Shown one piece after another: positions 29,411-38,800 of a stretch of 64,000 bases of DNA. The translations under genes were made by a program, and so were the position numbers. The notes under the pieces were generated by a model. It had not been told where the DNA came from and made no database searches. It saw nothing but the letters and a program-made list of their open reading frames with translations. The DNA is from Ruegeria atlantica (lineage in GTDB: Bacteria > Pseudomonadota > Alphaproteobacteria > Rhodobacterales > Rhodobacteraceae): the NCBI RefSeq assembly GCF_013032455.1, contig NZ_WQCF01000006.1, positions 124,001 to 188,000 of the forward strand, given 5' to 3'. The stretch's first letter is position 1; each line of letters begins with the position of its first letter.

Positions 29411-30721
29411 CTATTCGGCGGCCCCCGCATCGGTGCCAAAATGGCAATACAAATATTCAGCTTCAATCATTTCATAAAATGCATCACGCCCGGCCAGACC
29501 AAGCGACTGTGCATAAGAGTCAAGATCATCTGGCACCTCTTGGTCAAGACGAGATTCAAAATACCAAATCAGCACACGCAGACGATCTATCCCAACCGCA
29601 CCTGTAGGGATGGAGCACCGGGCTTTGTCGACGGCCCGATCACGCAATTCTGTATACTGATCCAACCGGCGCAATTCGGACAGCAAATGCGCATCCAATC
29701 GGCCCGGGCGCGAAGTGACAGCCGCGTCAATCCGCGCGCCATCGGCCAGCATTGCTTCGTAGCTTTCAGCGTTCAGATCATTGGCCTCGATCCACTGCAT
29801 CAGATCAGACCGGCGGGACAACCCCGCACTGGCCCTGTGATCGTCCATTTGCCTGACCAATTCGGAACGCTCGGGGTTCAGGTCCTGACGGGTCGCGTCC
29901 TCGTAAGACAGCAGGGCCAAGGCTGCGCGATCCCGTAAGCGCGTAAAGAGTTTGGGGTCCAGGCGCAGTTCGTCCAATACGGCGCTGTCGAAAACTTGTG
30001 GACTCGCATCCACCCGTGATCGCAGGGCCTTCCACATCAGGGTGCGTTCAGTTCGGGCAGGTTCCAGAGCGGGCAGGGTACCATCGGCCAAATAATCGGA
30101 GATACGCTCAAGCATGGCGCACGCGTCCCGGGCCTTGGCGTCGATGCGACCTGTTGGCAGCCATTCCGTGAACGCGGTCATTCCGGGCAATGCGGCTAAC
30201 GCTCCAAGGATGTCTGGCCAAGCACGTTGGCGGTAGTGCAACGCCTTTGCATAGCGCAATATCTCAGCAGCGGAATCTGGCGGTAAGATCTTGTCGTTCT
30301 GAGCTTTTGATACTGTCGCACGGATTGACACCATCGGTTCACTTAATGGCCGAAACGCCAGTTCGGCTGGACTGTGCAGAACCGCGACCTCATCATCATC
30401 CTGCAATACGCCGCTGAGGAAGTCTTCAAATATACCACCAACGCCGATCATTCCGAAATCGGCCAGTTCGGCGGCGCGCAATGCCCCCATGCTGGCGCTG
30501 CCAAAGACTGGAATTCCCTGTTCAATCGCCCACAGGATTTCCTTGTGCCAGACCGCCGGAACACCCTCGAAAAACCCGTCAATGATGCCGATCGCATCCG
30601 GCTTATCGCGCGCAACTCGGTATACGTCGCCCTGCCGGACAGGGGGGAGAATTTCAGCATCCAGACAGTCTGACACCGCCTCGGGTGAAAGCGTCGGGCC
30701 TACAAAAACTACGGCCGTCAT
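29411..30721 (-). CDS. TfuA-like protein
   Basis: A 436-residue protein whose first 150 residues are a textbook TfuA domain: VVFVGPTLSPEAV, RQGDVYRVA, IDGFFEGVPAVWHKEILWAI, GSASMGALRAAELADFGM and DDDEVAVLHSP. TfuA partners of YcaO enzymes are implicated in peptide-backbone thioamidation (as in thiovarsolin and methyl-coenzyme M reductase modification) and in trifolitoxin maturation. The C-terminal 200 or more residues are a helical extension without recognised domain. The start overlaps the ycaO stop by 4 bp, so the two are translationally coupled. Confidence 0.92.
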   Translation of the reverse strand: MTAVVFVGPTLSPEAVSDCLDAEILPPVRQGDVYRVARDKPDAIGIIDGFFEGVPAVWHKEILWAIEQGIPVFGSASMGALRAAELADFGMIGVGGIFEDFLSGVLQDDDEVAVLHSPAELAFRPLSEPMVSIRATVSKAQNDKILPPDSAAEILRYAKALHYRQRAWPDILGALAALPGMTAFTEWLPTGRIDAKARDACAMLERISDYLADGTLPALEPARTERTLMWKALRSRVDASPQVFDSAVLDELRLDPKLFTRLRDRAALALLSYEDATRQDLNPERSELVRQMDDHRASAGLSRRSDLMQWIEANDLNAESYEAMLADGARIDAAVTSRPGRLDAHLLSELRRLDQYTELRDRAVDKARCSIPTGAVGIDRLRVLIWYFESRLDQEVPDDLDSYAQSLGLAGRDAFYEMIEAEYLYCHFGTDAGAAE

Positions 30722-31923
30722 GTCAGACCCTCTGAAATGCGAAGTGCCCGAGGGCCGGGGACATAGTCAGGATCATCATGAGGTGCCTCAAGCCCAGGGA
30801 TAACCGCGCGAACCACCGCGATGTCGAATTCCGGGCGTGACAAATCCAACATAACCACCTGCGAGATTCCCACACTAGCAAGCCGCTGCAAAAGTAGCTC
30901 CAGATCTTCTTCGAAAGACCCTGTCACATGGGATGGGCAGGTGGCGAAGCATTGACTTGCATCAGCACCTTCAATCAAACCGCGCGCATAGCGGTCGCGT
31001 TCGAATTTTGCCTGATCTGTGAATTCTTCCGGGTCCAGATCATCCCGCGCACCGGAAATATAAGTCAGCCGCGTTTGTGCGGCCTCGGTCAGCGCCCTGA
31101 GCAAAGCAATCGCGCGGTCCGGATGGCAGCCATCACCAATACCGATATGGCCCGGTTGCCCACCTCCTTCGCAGATAACGCAGCGAAAACTCGCAATCTC
31201 GATATCCGAGGTTGTATTCCACAGTCCAATCTCTAACCCGGCCGCTGTAATCATCTCTATGGCCTGACGACAACGTGGATCATCAACGCTATCCACATTC
31301 AGTCGCGGAGGTGCTGTATTTTGAAACCACAACGCCGTCGCGTCCCGTTCAATCAGTTCGCAGATCGCGTGACAGCTGGCCTCGGCCACGCTGTTTCCCG
31401 AAGCCAATCCGTTGGTTGATCGGGGAAAGGCCTTCTGACCTCCGACCGGGGCTGCCGTATAGTCTGTGTCAACCATCTCAAGCGGCACCCAACACGGAAC
31501 ATCTGCACCTACATCCTGCCCCAAAACCCAAAGAATGTTCGCGTGGGGATCAAAGCGCCCGCCGCTTACACGCGGCAATCCGGCGACATCCACAACATTC
31601 GTTTCCAGTGAAAGATCGGCATATCTGGCAAGGCGCTGGGGAAGCTGAATCCTCTCAGCGTGCCAGGACTCAATCGCCTCCATCACACCGGATGCTTCGG
31701 CGGCACGCAATGAAAGACCTTTGCCCAGAGACACCGCAACCGACCGTGAGTTTGGTCGCGCAACCATTACTGTCGGCAACCCGACCCGGTCCAGCCCAGT
31801 CAAGTTCGCAATCCGGGTGATCCCTATGTCCTTCAAAAACGGTTTCACGATCTCAAGTGTTTGCTCTGGATCGCGCAACCGATGCGTGTCCAGCATATAT
31901 TGCTTTTGCGATCCGTCGGGCAT
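30718..31923 (-). CDS. YcaO-like ATP-dependent cyclodehydratase/thioamide synthase
   Basis: A 401-residue YcaO-domain protein and the first gene of the locus. The ATP/Mg site is visible in three places: EASGVMEAIESWHAE (residues 76-90), NGLASGN followed by AICELIERDA (171-195), and RALTEAAQTRL near 280. The end DYVPGPRAL is the form seen in TfuA-associated YcaOs rather than the PxPxP tail of azoline synthetases. It should phosphorylate backbone amides of a peptide or protein to allow thioamide (with TfuA) or azoline formation. The substrate is not proven; the repeat protein downstream is the best local candidate. Confidence 0.93.
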   Translation of the reverse strand: MPDGSQKQYMLDTHRLRDPEQTLEIVKPFLKDIGITRIANLTGLDRVGLPTVMVARPNSRSVAVSLGKGLSLRAAEASGVMEAIESWHAERIQLPQRLARYADLSLETNVVDVAGLPRVSGGRFDPHANILWVLGQDVGADVPCWVPLEMVDTDYTAAPVGGQKAFPRSTNGLASGNSVAEASCHAICELIERDATALWFQNTAPPRLNVDSVDDPRCRQAIEMITAAGLEIGLWNTTSDIEIASFRCVICEGGGQPGHIGIGDGCHPDRAIALLRALTEAAQTRLTYISGARDDLDPEEFTDQAKFERDRYARGLIEGADASQCFATCPSHVTGSFEEDLELLLQRLASVGISQVVMLDLSRPEFDIAVVRAVIPGLEAPHDDPDYVPGPRALRISEGLT

Positions 31924-31962
31924 TTAGCGGGCCTTGTTAAAATATTTGACCGTAACGTGAAA

Positions 31963-31990
31963 ATAATTGCGCCGGTCCAGACTATTACAA
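31963..31990 (-). promoter_or_regulatory. candidate promoter for the ycaO-tfuA locus
   Basis: Reading the minus strand, TTGTAA (31990-31985) is followed after 16 bp by AATTAT (31968-31963), about 40 bp before the ycaO ATG. Hexamer matches are moderate. Confidence 0.35.
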
Positions 31991-32141
31991 CGTAGGATGA
32001 TGGATCACATCCATTCGGTCAACCGCCACAACTCGCCAATTGGCTGCGGGTGAGTCGGGAAAGGCAACGGAATTTTCGCCGGTTTTCAATGCCACACTCG
32101 GATAAGAAGACCCAAGCCGTGCATCCGGCCAATACGGAGGC

Positions 32142-32394
32142 CTAGCACCATCCTGGGAAAGTATCGCCGGGATTCCCAGACAAAGCTTCCGGCATCAAAT
32201 AGTTTTTCGAGCGTCCAAATAGGTCTGCAAGGTCGACTTCGAAAGCTTCGCCGTCCATCTTTTCGCCATCTCTCAGCCGGATTGTGCCAGTCCAAGGTCA
32301 AGGGGTGCTCAGTGCCACTCGGCTGAAGGTTCCAGAGGGTCACACGCGGATGGCACAGTATCGCGATTAATCCAGGATTTGAGAATGTAGTCAT
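32142..32394 (-). pseudogene. broken coding fragment, unidentified
   Basis: Within the 692-bp gap between ycaO and the secretion operon, one minus frame reads TTFSNPGLIAILCHPRV and on to SGTEHPLTLDW, and another continues with GTIRLRDGEKMDGEAF and DLADLFGRSKNYLMPEAL to a TAG at 32142-32144. Joined across a shift near 32290 they would give about 84 residues of protein-like sequence. I do not recognise the family; it may be a decayed gene or chance. The rest of 31991-32615 shows nothing convincing. Confidence 0.3.
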
Positions 32395-32615
32395 CTCCAG
32401 CAAGTGCGTGCAGACCTGCCGCAATCCGGTTTCTGGACACTACGCGGTTACAAACAGCTTTATCGCGATTTCTTTGGTGTGATACCCCAATCTAATTAAC
32501 ATAATCCATATTATCTCAAATCCTTCATGGCTCGCAACGTGACTGGTCAAACCGGACCGTCATGCCTGCCGGATTTGGCGTCAACACCATGACAAAACCT
32601 TACGCCGTCGGCTGC

Positions 32616-33938
32616 TCAACCCCTAAACGCCCGGGTGAAATAGTCGGTGAGCGGTTTGGCGATGTAAGATAGCGGTGTGCGCTCGTCGGTTTTGATCATC
32701 GCCTCAACTGGCATGCCAGGCAGCAGCGTCCGACTTCCTAGCCTTTCAATCTGTCCTTCAGTGGGAATGATCTCGGCGCGGTAATAATTCTGACCCGTTA
32801 CTTCATCGACAAAAACATCCGCTGAGACCGTCACAACCTTACCTTCAATCTCGGGCGTCTGGCGGTCATTAAAGGCGGAAAAACGCAAAGTAGCGGGTTG
32901 GCCAGTGTAAAGTTGATCAATGTGAATGGAGTCTACTTTTGCGGAAACGACCAGTGGCCTACCCTGCGGCACGACATACATCATCGGCTCTGCCGGCTGC
33001 ATCACTGCATTTACAGCGAAGACCATACTACCATAGACCGTTCCTGTCACAGGAGCACGAATGTCGAGCCTTGACAGTCGTTCCAACAACACCAAACGGC
33101 GCTCCACCAGCTCAATCTCGCGGACCCCTAATTCCCGCAGTGTTGTCATTGCCTCTTCCTGGCGACTTGTTCGAAGGCGGAGGATTTCGATCTCGATCGT
33201 GGCAATTTGACCTTTCAAGCGCGCGATCTCGGAATTCAGCCGTCCAATCTGACCTTGTAAATTTGCTTCTTCTCGCTGCAGGGCCAGGACACGGCTGACG
33301 GGTGTCAAACCCTGTTCCAAAAGGTGTTCCATATCTTCCAGTTCGCGGGCAATGAGAGAAAGTTGGCGGTTCAGCGCCACAAGCTGTGCTTCGGTGCCTG
33401 CAATCTGGTTTTTGATCTGTTCAATACGCTCGCGCAGCTGCGTTGTCTCTCGAATGGTTCCCAGAATACGCGTGAGAAACAGCCGTTTTTGGCTCTGCAG
33501 TACGTCCTGAACATCTTCATTCTCAGAGGCCAATGCCGCGAGCTTGTCTGACACTACGAACTCATCTAGCCCGTCTCGCTCTGCTTCCAACCGCGCTTTT
33601 CCGGCCCAAAGCTCGTGCAGTTGGCGTTCAACAACAGTAAGCTCCGACGTCAGAAAAGTACCATCGAGGCGCAACAGCAATTCGCCGGCGTTAACAACAT
33701 CTCCATCGCGCACCAGAATGTCGCCTACCACGCCGCCATCGGGATGCTGCACAACCTGACGATGGGATTGCACTTCAACCACACCGGAAGAAACCACCGC
33801 CCCGGCCATTTTGGTTTGCACGCTCCAGTACCCGACGCCGCCAATCAAGACCACCAGAGAAAGAAATCCAATCAGGAACGGCAAATGCATCTTCCAGGAT
33901 TTGGCTAGATCAGGTGTTGTTTCTTTCGTTTCTGTCAT
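32616..33938 (-). CDS. HlyD family type I secretion membrane fusion protein
   Basis: A 440-residue adaptor with one N-terminal membrane anchor (residues about 18-40), a lipoyl-type hairpin (VVQHPDGGVVGDILVRDGDVVNAGELLLRLDGT region), a long periplasmic coiled coil (about 90-285), then beta-barrel and membrane-proximal domains. The end LSYIAKPLTDYFTRAFRG is typical of PrtE/HlyD-type adaptors. It connects the inner-membrane ABC exporter to an outer-membrane TolC, which is not encoded here. It starts 3 bp after the ABC gene ends. Confidence 0.95.
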   Translation of the reverse strand: MTETKETTPDLAKSWKMHLPFLIGFLSLVVLIGGVGYWSVQTKMAGAVVSSGVVEVQSHRQVVQHPDGGVVGDILVRDGDVVNAGELLLRLDGTFLTSELTVVERQLHELWAGKARLEAERDGLDEFVVSDKLAALASENEDVQDVLQSQKRLFLTRILGTIRETTQLRERIEQIKNQIAGTEAQLVALNRQLSLIARELEDMEHLLEQGLTPVSRVLALQREEANLQGQIGRLNSEIARLKGQIATIEIEILRLRTSRQEEAMTTLRELGVREIELVERRLVLLERLSRLDIRAPVTGTVYGSMVFAVNAVMQPAEPMMYVVPQGRPLVVSAKVDSIHIDQLYTGQPATLRFSAFNDRQTPEIEGKVVTVSADVFVDEVTGQNYYRAEIIPTEGQIERLGSRTLLPGMPVEAMIKTDERTPLSYIAKPLTDYFTRAFRG

Positions 33939-33941
33939 GGA

Positions 33942-35678
33942 TCAACTCGCCTGCCCGAAGCTACGTTGGATCGCCTGTGCATTTTGGACCATACTTGTCA
34001 GCACTTCTTCTCGGCTTCCAAATTTTGCGACCAAACCACGTTCCAAAACGAGCAGTCGGTCGCATTCCGATAGGGCCATAGGTCGATGCGTCATAATGAG
34101 AACCGATTTACCCTGTGCTTTGAAGTCACGCACGGCTGTATTGAGTGCTTCTGTCCCGTCATTATCAAGTGCTGAATTCGGTTCGTCGAGAACCAGAACA
34201 ACCGGGTCGCCGTAAAGAGCACGCGCCAGGCCGATACGTTGTTTCTGACCACCCGAGAGTTGGCCGTCATTGCCGTCAAGCACTGTGTCGTACCCGTCCG
34301 GCATATCCAGGATCATCTCATGGGCGTTGGCTTTCTTGGCCGCTTCAATCACGGATTCCGGATCTGGCCGCAACGTCATGCGCGAGATATTCTCGGCCAC
34401 AGTCCCGGTAAACAGCGATACTTGCTGTGGCAGGTATCCAATGTGTTTGCCCAATGCGATGGGATCATATTGCGCCAATGCGGCTCCGCCCAGGCGTACT
34501 TCGCCAGCCAATGGTTGCCATAAACCCAGCAGCGCCTTTGCAAGCGACGTCTTGCCCGATCCGCTTTTGCCGATCACGCCGATGGCCTCGCCAGGCTCCA
34601 AATCAAAACTGACATTACGCAAAAAAGCTGCGCGGGTTCCTGGGGGGGCAACCGAAATAGCCTGCACAGAGAGGCGGGAATTGGGTTTCGGCAGCGCGAT
34701 CCGATCTTTTTCCGGTGGCATTGCATCCAGAAACTGGCTCAGGGATTTCCAGCTGTGGCGCGCCCGCTGTATCATAGGCCACTGCCCGATGGATTGCTCG
34801 ATCGGCGCCAAGGCGCGACCCAAGAGAATGGACCCCGCAATCATGGCCCCGGCAGTTAACTCACCGTGCAGCACGTAATAGGCCCCAACCGCCAACATTG
34901 CGGATTGCAAAAAAAGCCGAAGGGCTTTTGTAATGGCGGTAAAGCTCCCCGTCCAGTCACTGGCTGCGATGGTCTGTTTCAATGCATCCATCCGCATTTT
35001 CATCCATCGCTTTGAAGTATCCGCGTGCATACCTTGCGAGCGTACCACTTCAGCCTCTCGCCTGGTTTGTTCTGAAAACCCATGTGCCTGCGATGAGGCA
35101 ATTTGGGCATTTAGCACTTTGCGATGTGTGAGGAACTGGTTCAGCAGCGCCAAGACAATCAACGTGCCACCGCCAGCTACAGCCAACCACCCCAGCATCG
35201 GGTGCAGGATAAAGATGGCCGCGATAAAGAGTGGCGTCCACGGAACATCCATCAACGCCAACAAAACCGGCGAGGCGCAAAGCGTTTGAATCGCATCCAT
35301 GTCCCGTGAAGCTGTTGCAGGTGCAGAGCGCGCTTGCGGCAGGATCGCCTGTCGCATGATGGCGTCATAGACCCGTTCGTCCAAACGCAATTGGAACCGC
35401 GCCCCAAATCGCGCCACGATCCGTCCGCGGGCATAATCGAGAAAGGCCATCAGAGAATAGAGAAGCGCCACCAACAGAAAGAGCGCGGCCAGGGTCTCTT
35501 CAGATCGGGAGGCTAAAACCCGATCATAAACCTGAAGCATGAAAAGCGGGCCGGTCAGCATCAGTAGATTTACGAAGATACTGAACAGGAACGCTGCCAG
35601 AAGATACCACAGTCCGGCGTTGCGGGCGCTCTGAACTTCGCGCCGTGCTTCCTGTGGTGAGGTTATAGTAGCATTCAC
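33942..35678 (-). CDS. type I secretion system permease/ATPase (PrtD family)
   Basis: A 578-residue half-transporter: a membrane domain of about six helices (residues 20-310) and an ATPase domain with Walker A GKSGSGKTS, signature LSGGQKQR and Walker B VLVLDEPNSALDNDG. There is no N-terminal C39 peptidase-like domain, which places it with the PrtD/AprD group that exports RTX proteins through an uncleaved C-terminal signal. The RTX gene just upstream is the obvious cargo. Confidence 0.95.
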   Translation of the reverse strand: MNATITSPQEARREVQSARNAGLWYLLAAFLFSIFVNLLMLTGPLFMLQVYDRVLASRSEETLAALFLLVALLYSLMAFLDYARGRIVARFGARFQLRLDERVYDAIMRQAILPQARSAPATASRDMDAIQTLCASPVLLALMDVPWTPLFIAAIFILHPMLGWLAVAGGGTLIVLALLNQFLTHRKVLNAQIASSQAHGFSEQTRREAEVVRSQGMHADTSKRWMKMRMDALKQTIAASDWTGSFTAITKALRLFLQSAMLAVGAYYVLHGELTAGAMIAGSILLGRALAPIEQSIGQWPMIQRARHSWKSLSQFLDAMPPEKDRIALPKPNSRLSVQAISVAPPGTRAAFLRNVSFDLEPGEAIGVIGKSGSGKTSLAKALLGLWQPLAGEVRLGGAALAQYDPIALGKHIGYLPQQVSLFTGTVAENISRMTLRPDPESVIEAAKKANAHEMILDMPDGYDTVLDGNDGQLSGGQKQRIGLARALYGDPVVLVLDEPNSALDNDGTEALNTAVRDFKAQGKSVLIMTHRPMALSECDRLLVLERGLVAKFGSREEVLTSMVQNAQAIQRSFGQAS

Positions 35679-35828
35679 TGTTTAGTTTCCCCAAATTTAT
35701 CGATGATCACAGACGAGACAGCAGCGTTGTCGACCTTTCGCGCCCCATTTGTCATTCACGCGGCAAGCTACAACTGAGCAAAAAGCTTCACTGTACCTTG
35801 CCGTTTGATAGAGCATGACCGCCCTCAC

Positions 35829-38800
35829 TCACGCTACAAACGAGTAGTCAGAGCTATCAAAGTCATCCGCCTGGAAATCCTTGAGCAGGATCGTACCTTC
35901 CGTGCCAACAATGATGAGCGTATCTGCCCCGGACTGCGAAGATGTAATCGTTGGGTTGGTCGTGTCGCTCAGGTCGAACACAAGTTGATCCGTACCATCC
36001 TTGAACCCAGTGATGACATCGTTTCCAAAATTGTCATTGAAGACAATTTTATCCACGTCATCAGGAATGTGCACAGAGCTCTCTGAGGTTAAGGTAATGT
36101 GATCGTTCCCCTGACCACCATTTATTGTATTGTTGTAGAGACTATCGCTGATAGTGTCGTCGAATATCGACCCGATCACGTACTCAACACTGTACAGGGT
36201 TCCGTTTGTAACACTACCGCTATTCTCCGCGTAGGAGTACGAACCTCCTATAAACAATCCCCCATCCCACAAGGAAACGGTCACACTATGCTGAAGGTTG
36301 GCAAACGAGACTGTGTCGTTGTCCTCGCCGCCGCTCACAGTGTCGGCGCCTCCAATGAGATAGAATATATCGTCGCCACCATTTCCTCGGTAGTAGTTGT
36401 CGGCGAGGGTGTCGGAAACAAATTCGGCTTTTTGCGATCCCACAACGTTTTCAATGCTATGCAGGACAGTCAGGCCATGAGTTACGCCATCCTGGTCGAT
36501 TGCAGCGGCTGCTCCACCGGCTAGGTTGACAGAAACATAGGCTGTATTTCCATCCACTGTGCCGATGTCCAAGGTATCAGTTCCGAAACCTCCATTGAAC
36601 GAAACAGCGCGCGCTCCATCGTGAAAAACGGTCGAGTACGTATCATCGTCGGATGTGCCAATTACACCTTCAATGTCACTGAAGGTATCCTCAAGCTCCC
36701 AATACCCCCAACCATTACCGTTCCATCCTTCATTCCAGCGGTGGATTTCACCATTGAGTGTCACATCGACACGGATACCCTCCTGTGCATCCGCTTCATC
36801 CAAGGTATAATCGATGTAATCATACCCTCGACCGCCATAAATCTGGTCTTGCCCGTCGCCGCCAGAGAATACATCGTCTCCGTCGCCGCCATGCAGTTCA
36901 TCTGCACCTGCTTCGCCAACCAGAATGTCATTGCCATTATTGCCATATAGACGGTCCGCTCCGTTGCCGCCAAAGAGTTTGTCGACGTCGTCTCCTCCGA
37001 CTAATGTATCTTCTCCATCAAGGCCCAAGATTACACTTTCGCCAAAAACATTGGCGATGTAGTTATTTTGATCGTTACCCGTAATTTCAAACGACAAGTC
37101 CGAAGCACTGAACGCGCCGGTAGTGTTGATCTCGAGGCTGTAATTTTGTGGCAAAGTCAGGGTATAGCGCCCAGCCTGATTTTCAGTGAAGCTGTATTCA
37201 TAATGTGAATACTCCGACAGCTCCGCGCGAATAGTAATGGAGGCTGAACCTCCATGATTGTTCAGTGTATCGGCGTCCCCCGCATTGGCCGTAAAGATAT
37301 AGGAGTCATCACCGGTCCCAAAGCCCGTTACGGTGTCGCTTCCTTCGCCATCGACAATTATGGTGCGCCCACCCTTGCTTTCGATCGTATCATCACCACC
37401 GCGTCCGTCGAGCACATTGTCTTTGTCATCACCAGTGATGAGATCCGCGCCCTCTGTGCCATAGACATTTTCGATACTGATCAGCGTATCTTCCAATCCG
37501 TCTGCGTGGGTACGACGCCCAGCCCTGCCGGTGCTCAAGTTGACCTCAAACCCAAGGCCGGAAAGTTCGCTCAGTTCTTGGATGTCCAGACCGTAATCTA
37601 CGGTGTCAGTGCCTTCCCCACCATCCAGCGTGTCAACGCCAAGTCCGCCGATAAGAGTGTCGTCGCCAATCCCACCGGAAAGCGTATCGTCGCCTTCGCC
37701 GCCATTAAGGAAGTCATTCCCGCCTAGCCCGGTAAGTTGGTCATTACCGGAACCGCCATCCAGTCGATCTTCGCCTGCGGTTCCCTCAATCGTATCATTC
37801 CCGCCTTCAGCATTGATGATGACAGACCCAAAACCACTATTTGTCAGCGTGTCGTCGCCGCTGGTGCCCGTGGCCCGATAGACAATGTCCTGCAGGAGGA
37901 TGCCATCGCTGGTCGGATTAGCGTAATCGATGACCGCTGCGTAATTATTATCTGGATCAGCGTCGTGCCTGTTCGCATATATCCACGTTGCGTCGGTTAA
38001 ACCCGAACTAAGGTATGTCTCCACCGAATAAGACGACAGGCTGCCCGTTTCTTCAATGATAATGTCGGGCGTGTCATTGCCGCTCAGGTACAGTTCGTCC
38101 TGCTCACCAGCTCTCGCATTAAAGGTTACAATTGAGTCACCGCTTGCCGCAAGATAGATCCAGTCATTACCCGCGCCACCCGACAAAGCGTCATTGCCTC
38201 CGTTGCCGTGGATAATGTCGTCACCGCCTCCGCCTACCAGCAAATCGTCGCCGGTTGAGCCGAAAATCACATCGTTCTGTTCGGTAGCAATCAATCCTTC
38301 AATCGACGTCAGAACGTCGTTCTGTCCCTCGACTGTATGGCTGTAGATCCAGTCCAGATTTGAGTTTAAAGTGTAGGTCGAATAGGTATCGCCATCCCTC
38401 AATTTCAAGGTCGGTCTAAGCTCCACACCTCCGAATGAATGTCCCAGGATTGGATACTTTGCCGTGATATAATTGTTCCAGCTTGAACCAGTGTTTGGTG
38501 TAGTGGTGAACAATGCGCCAAGCACCGGGTCGGCTGCTACCGCTTCGACCAAAAGCCCAGGCCACCGCCAGTTTTCCCCGCTATATTCGTCTACTGTAAT
38601 CGATACCGAACGACCCGCGAATGTGAAGGTCAGCCTGTCACCTGCATCGAGCGTCAATCCGTTCGAACTAATCTGGACGCGACTGAAGGAGTCTTCGATG
38701 CCTTGTAGTCTCTCGACAACAACCCCATCCGCCAAATTGGCGACAATGCCAACATCCATTACATCGGAATACGAGGCGATATCCGTCCCATCGCCCCCAT

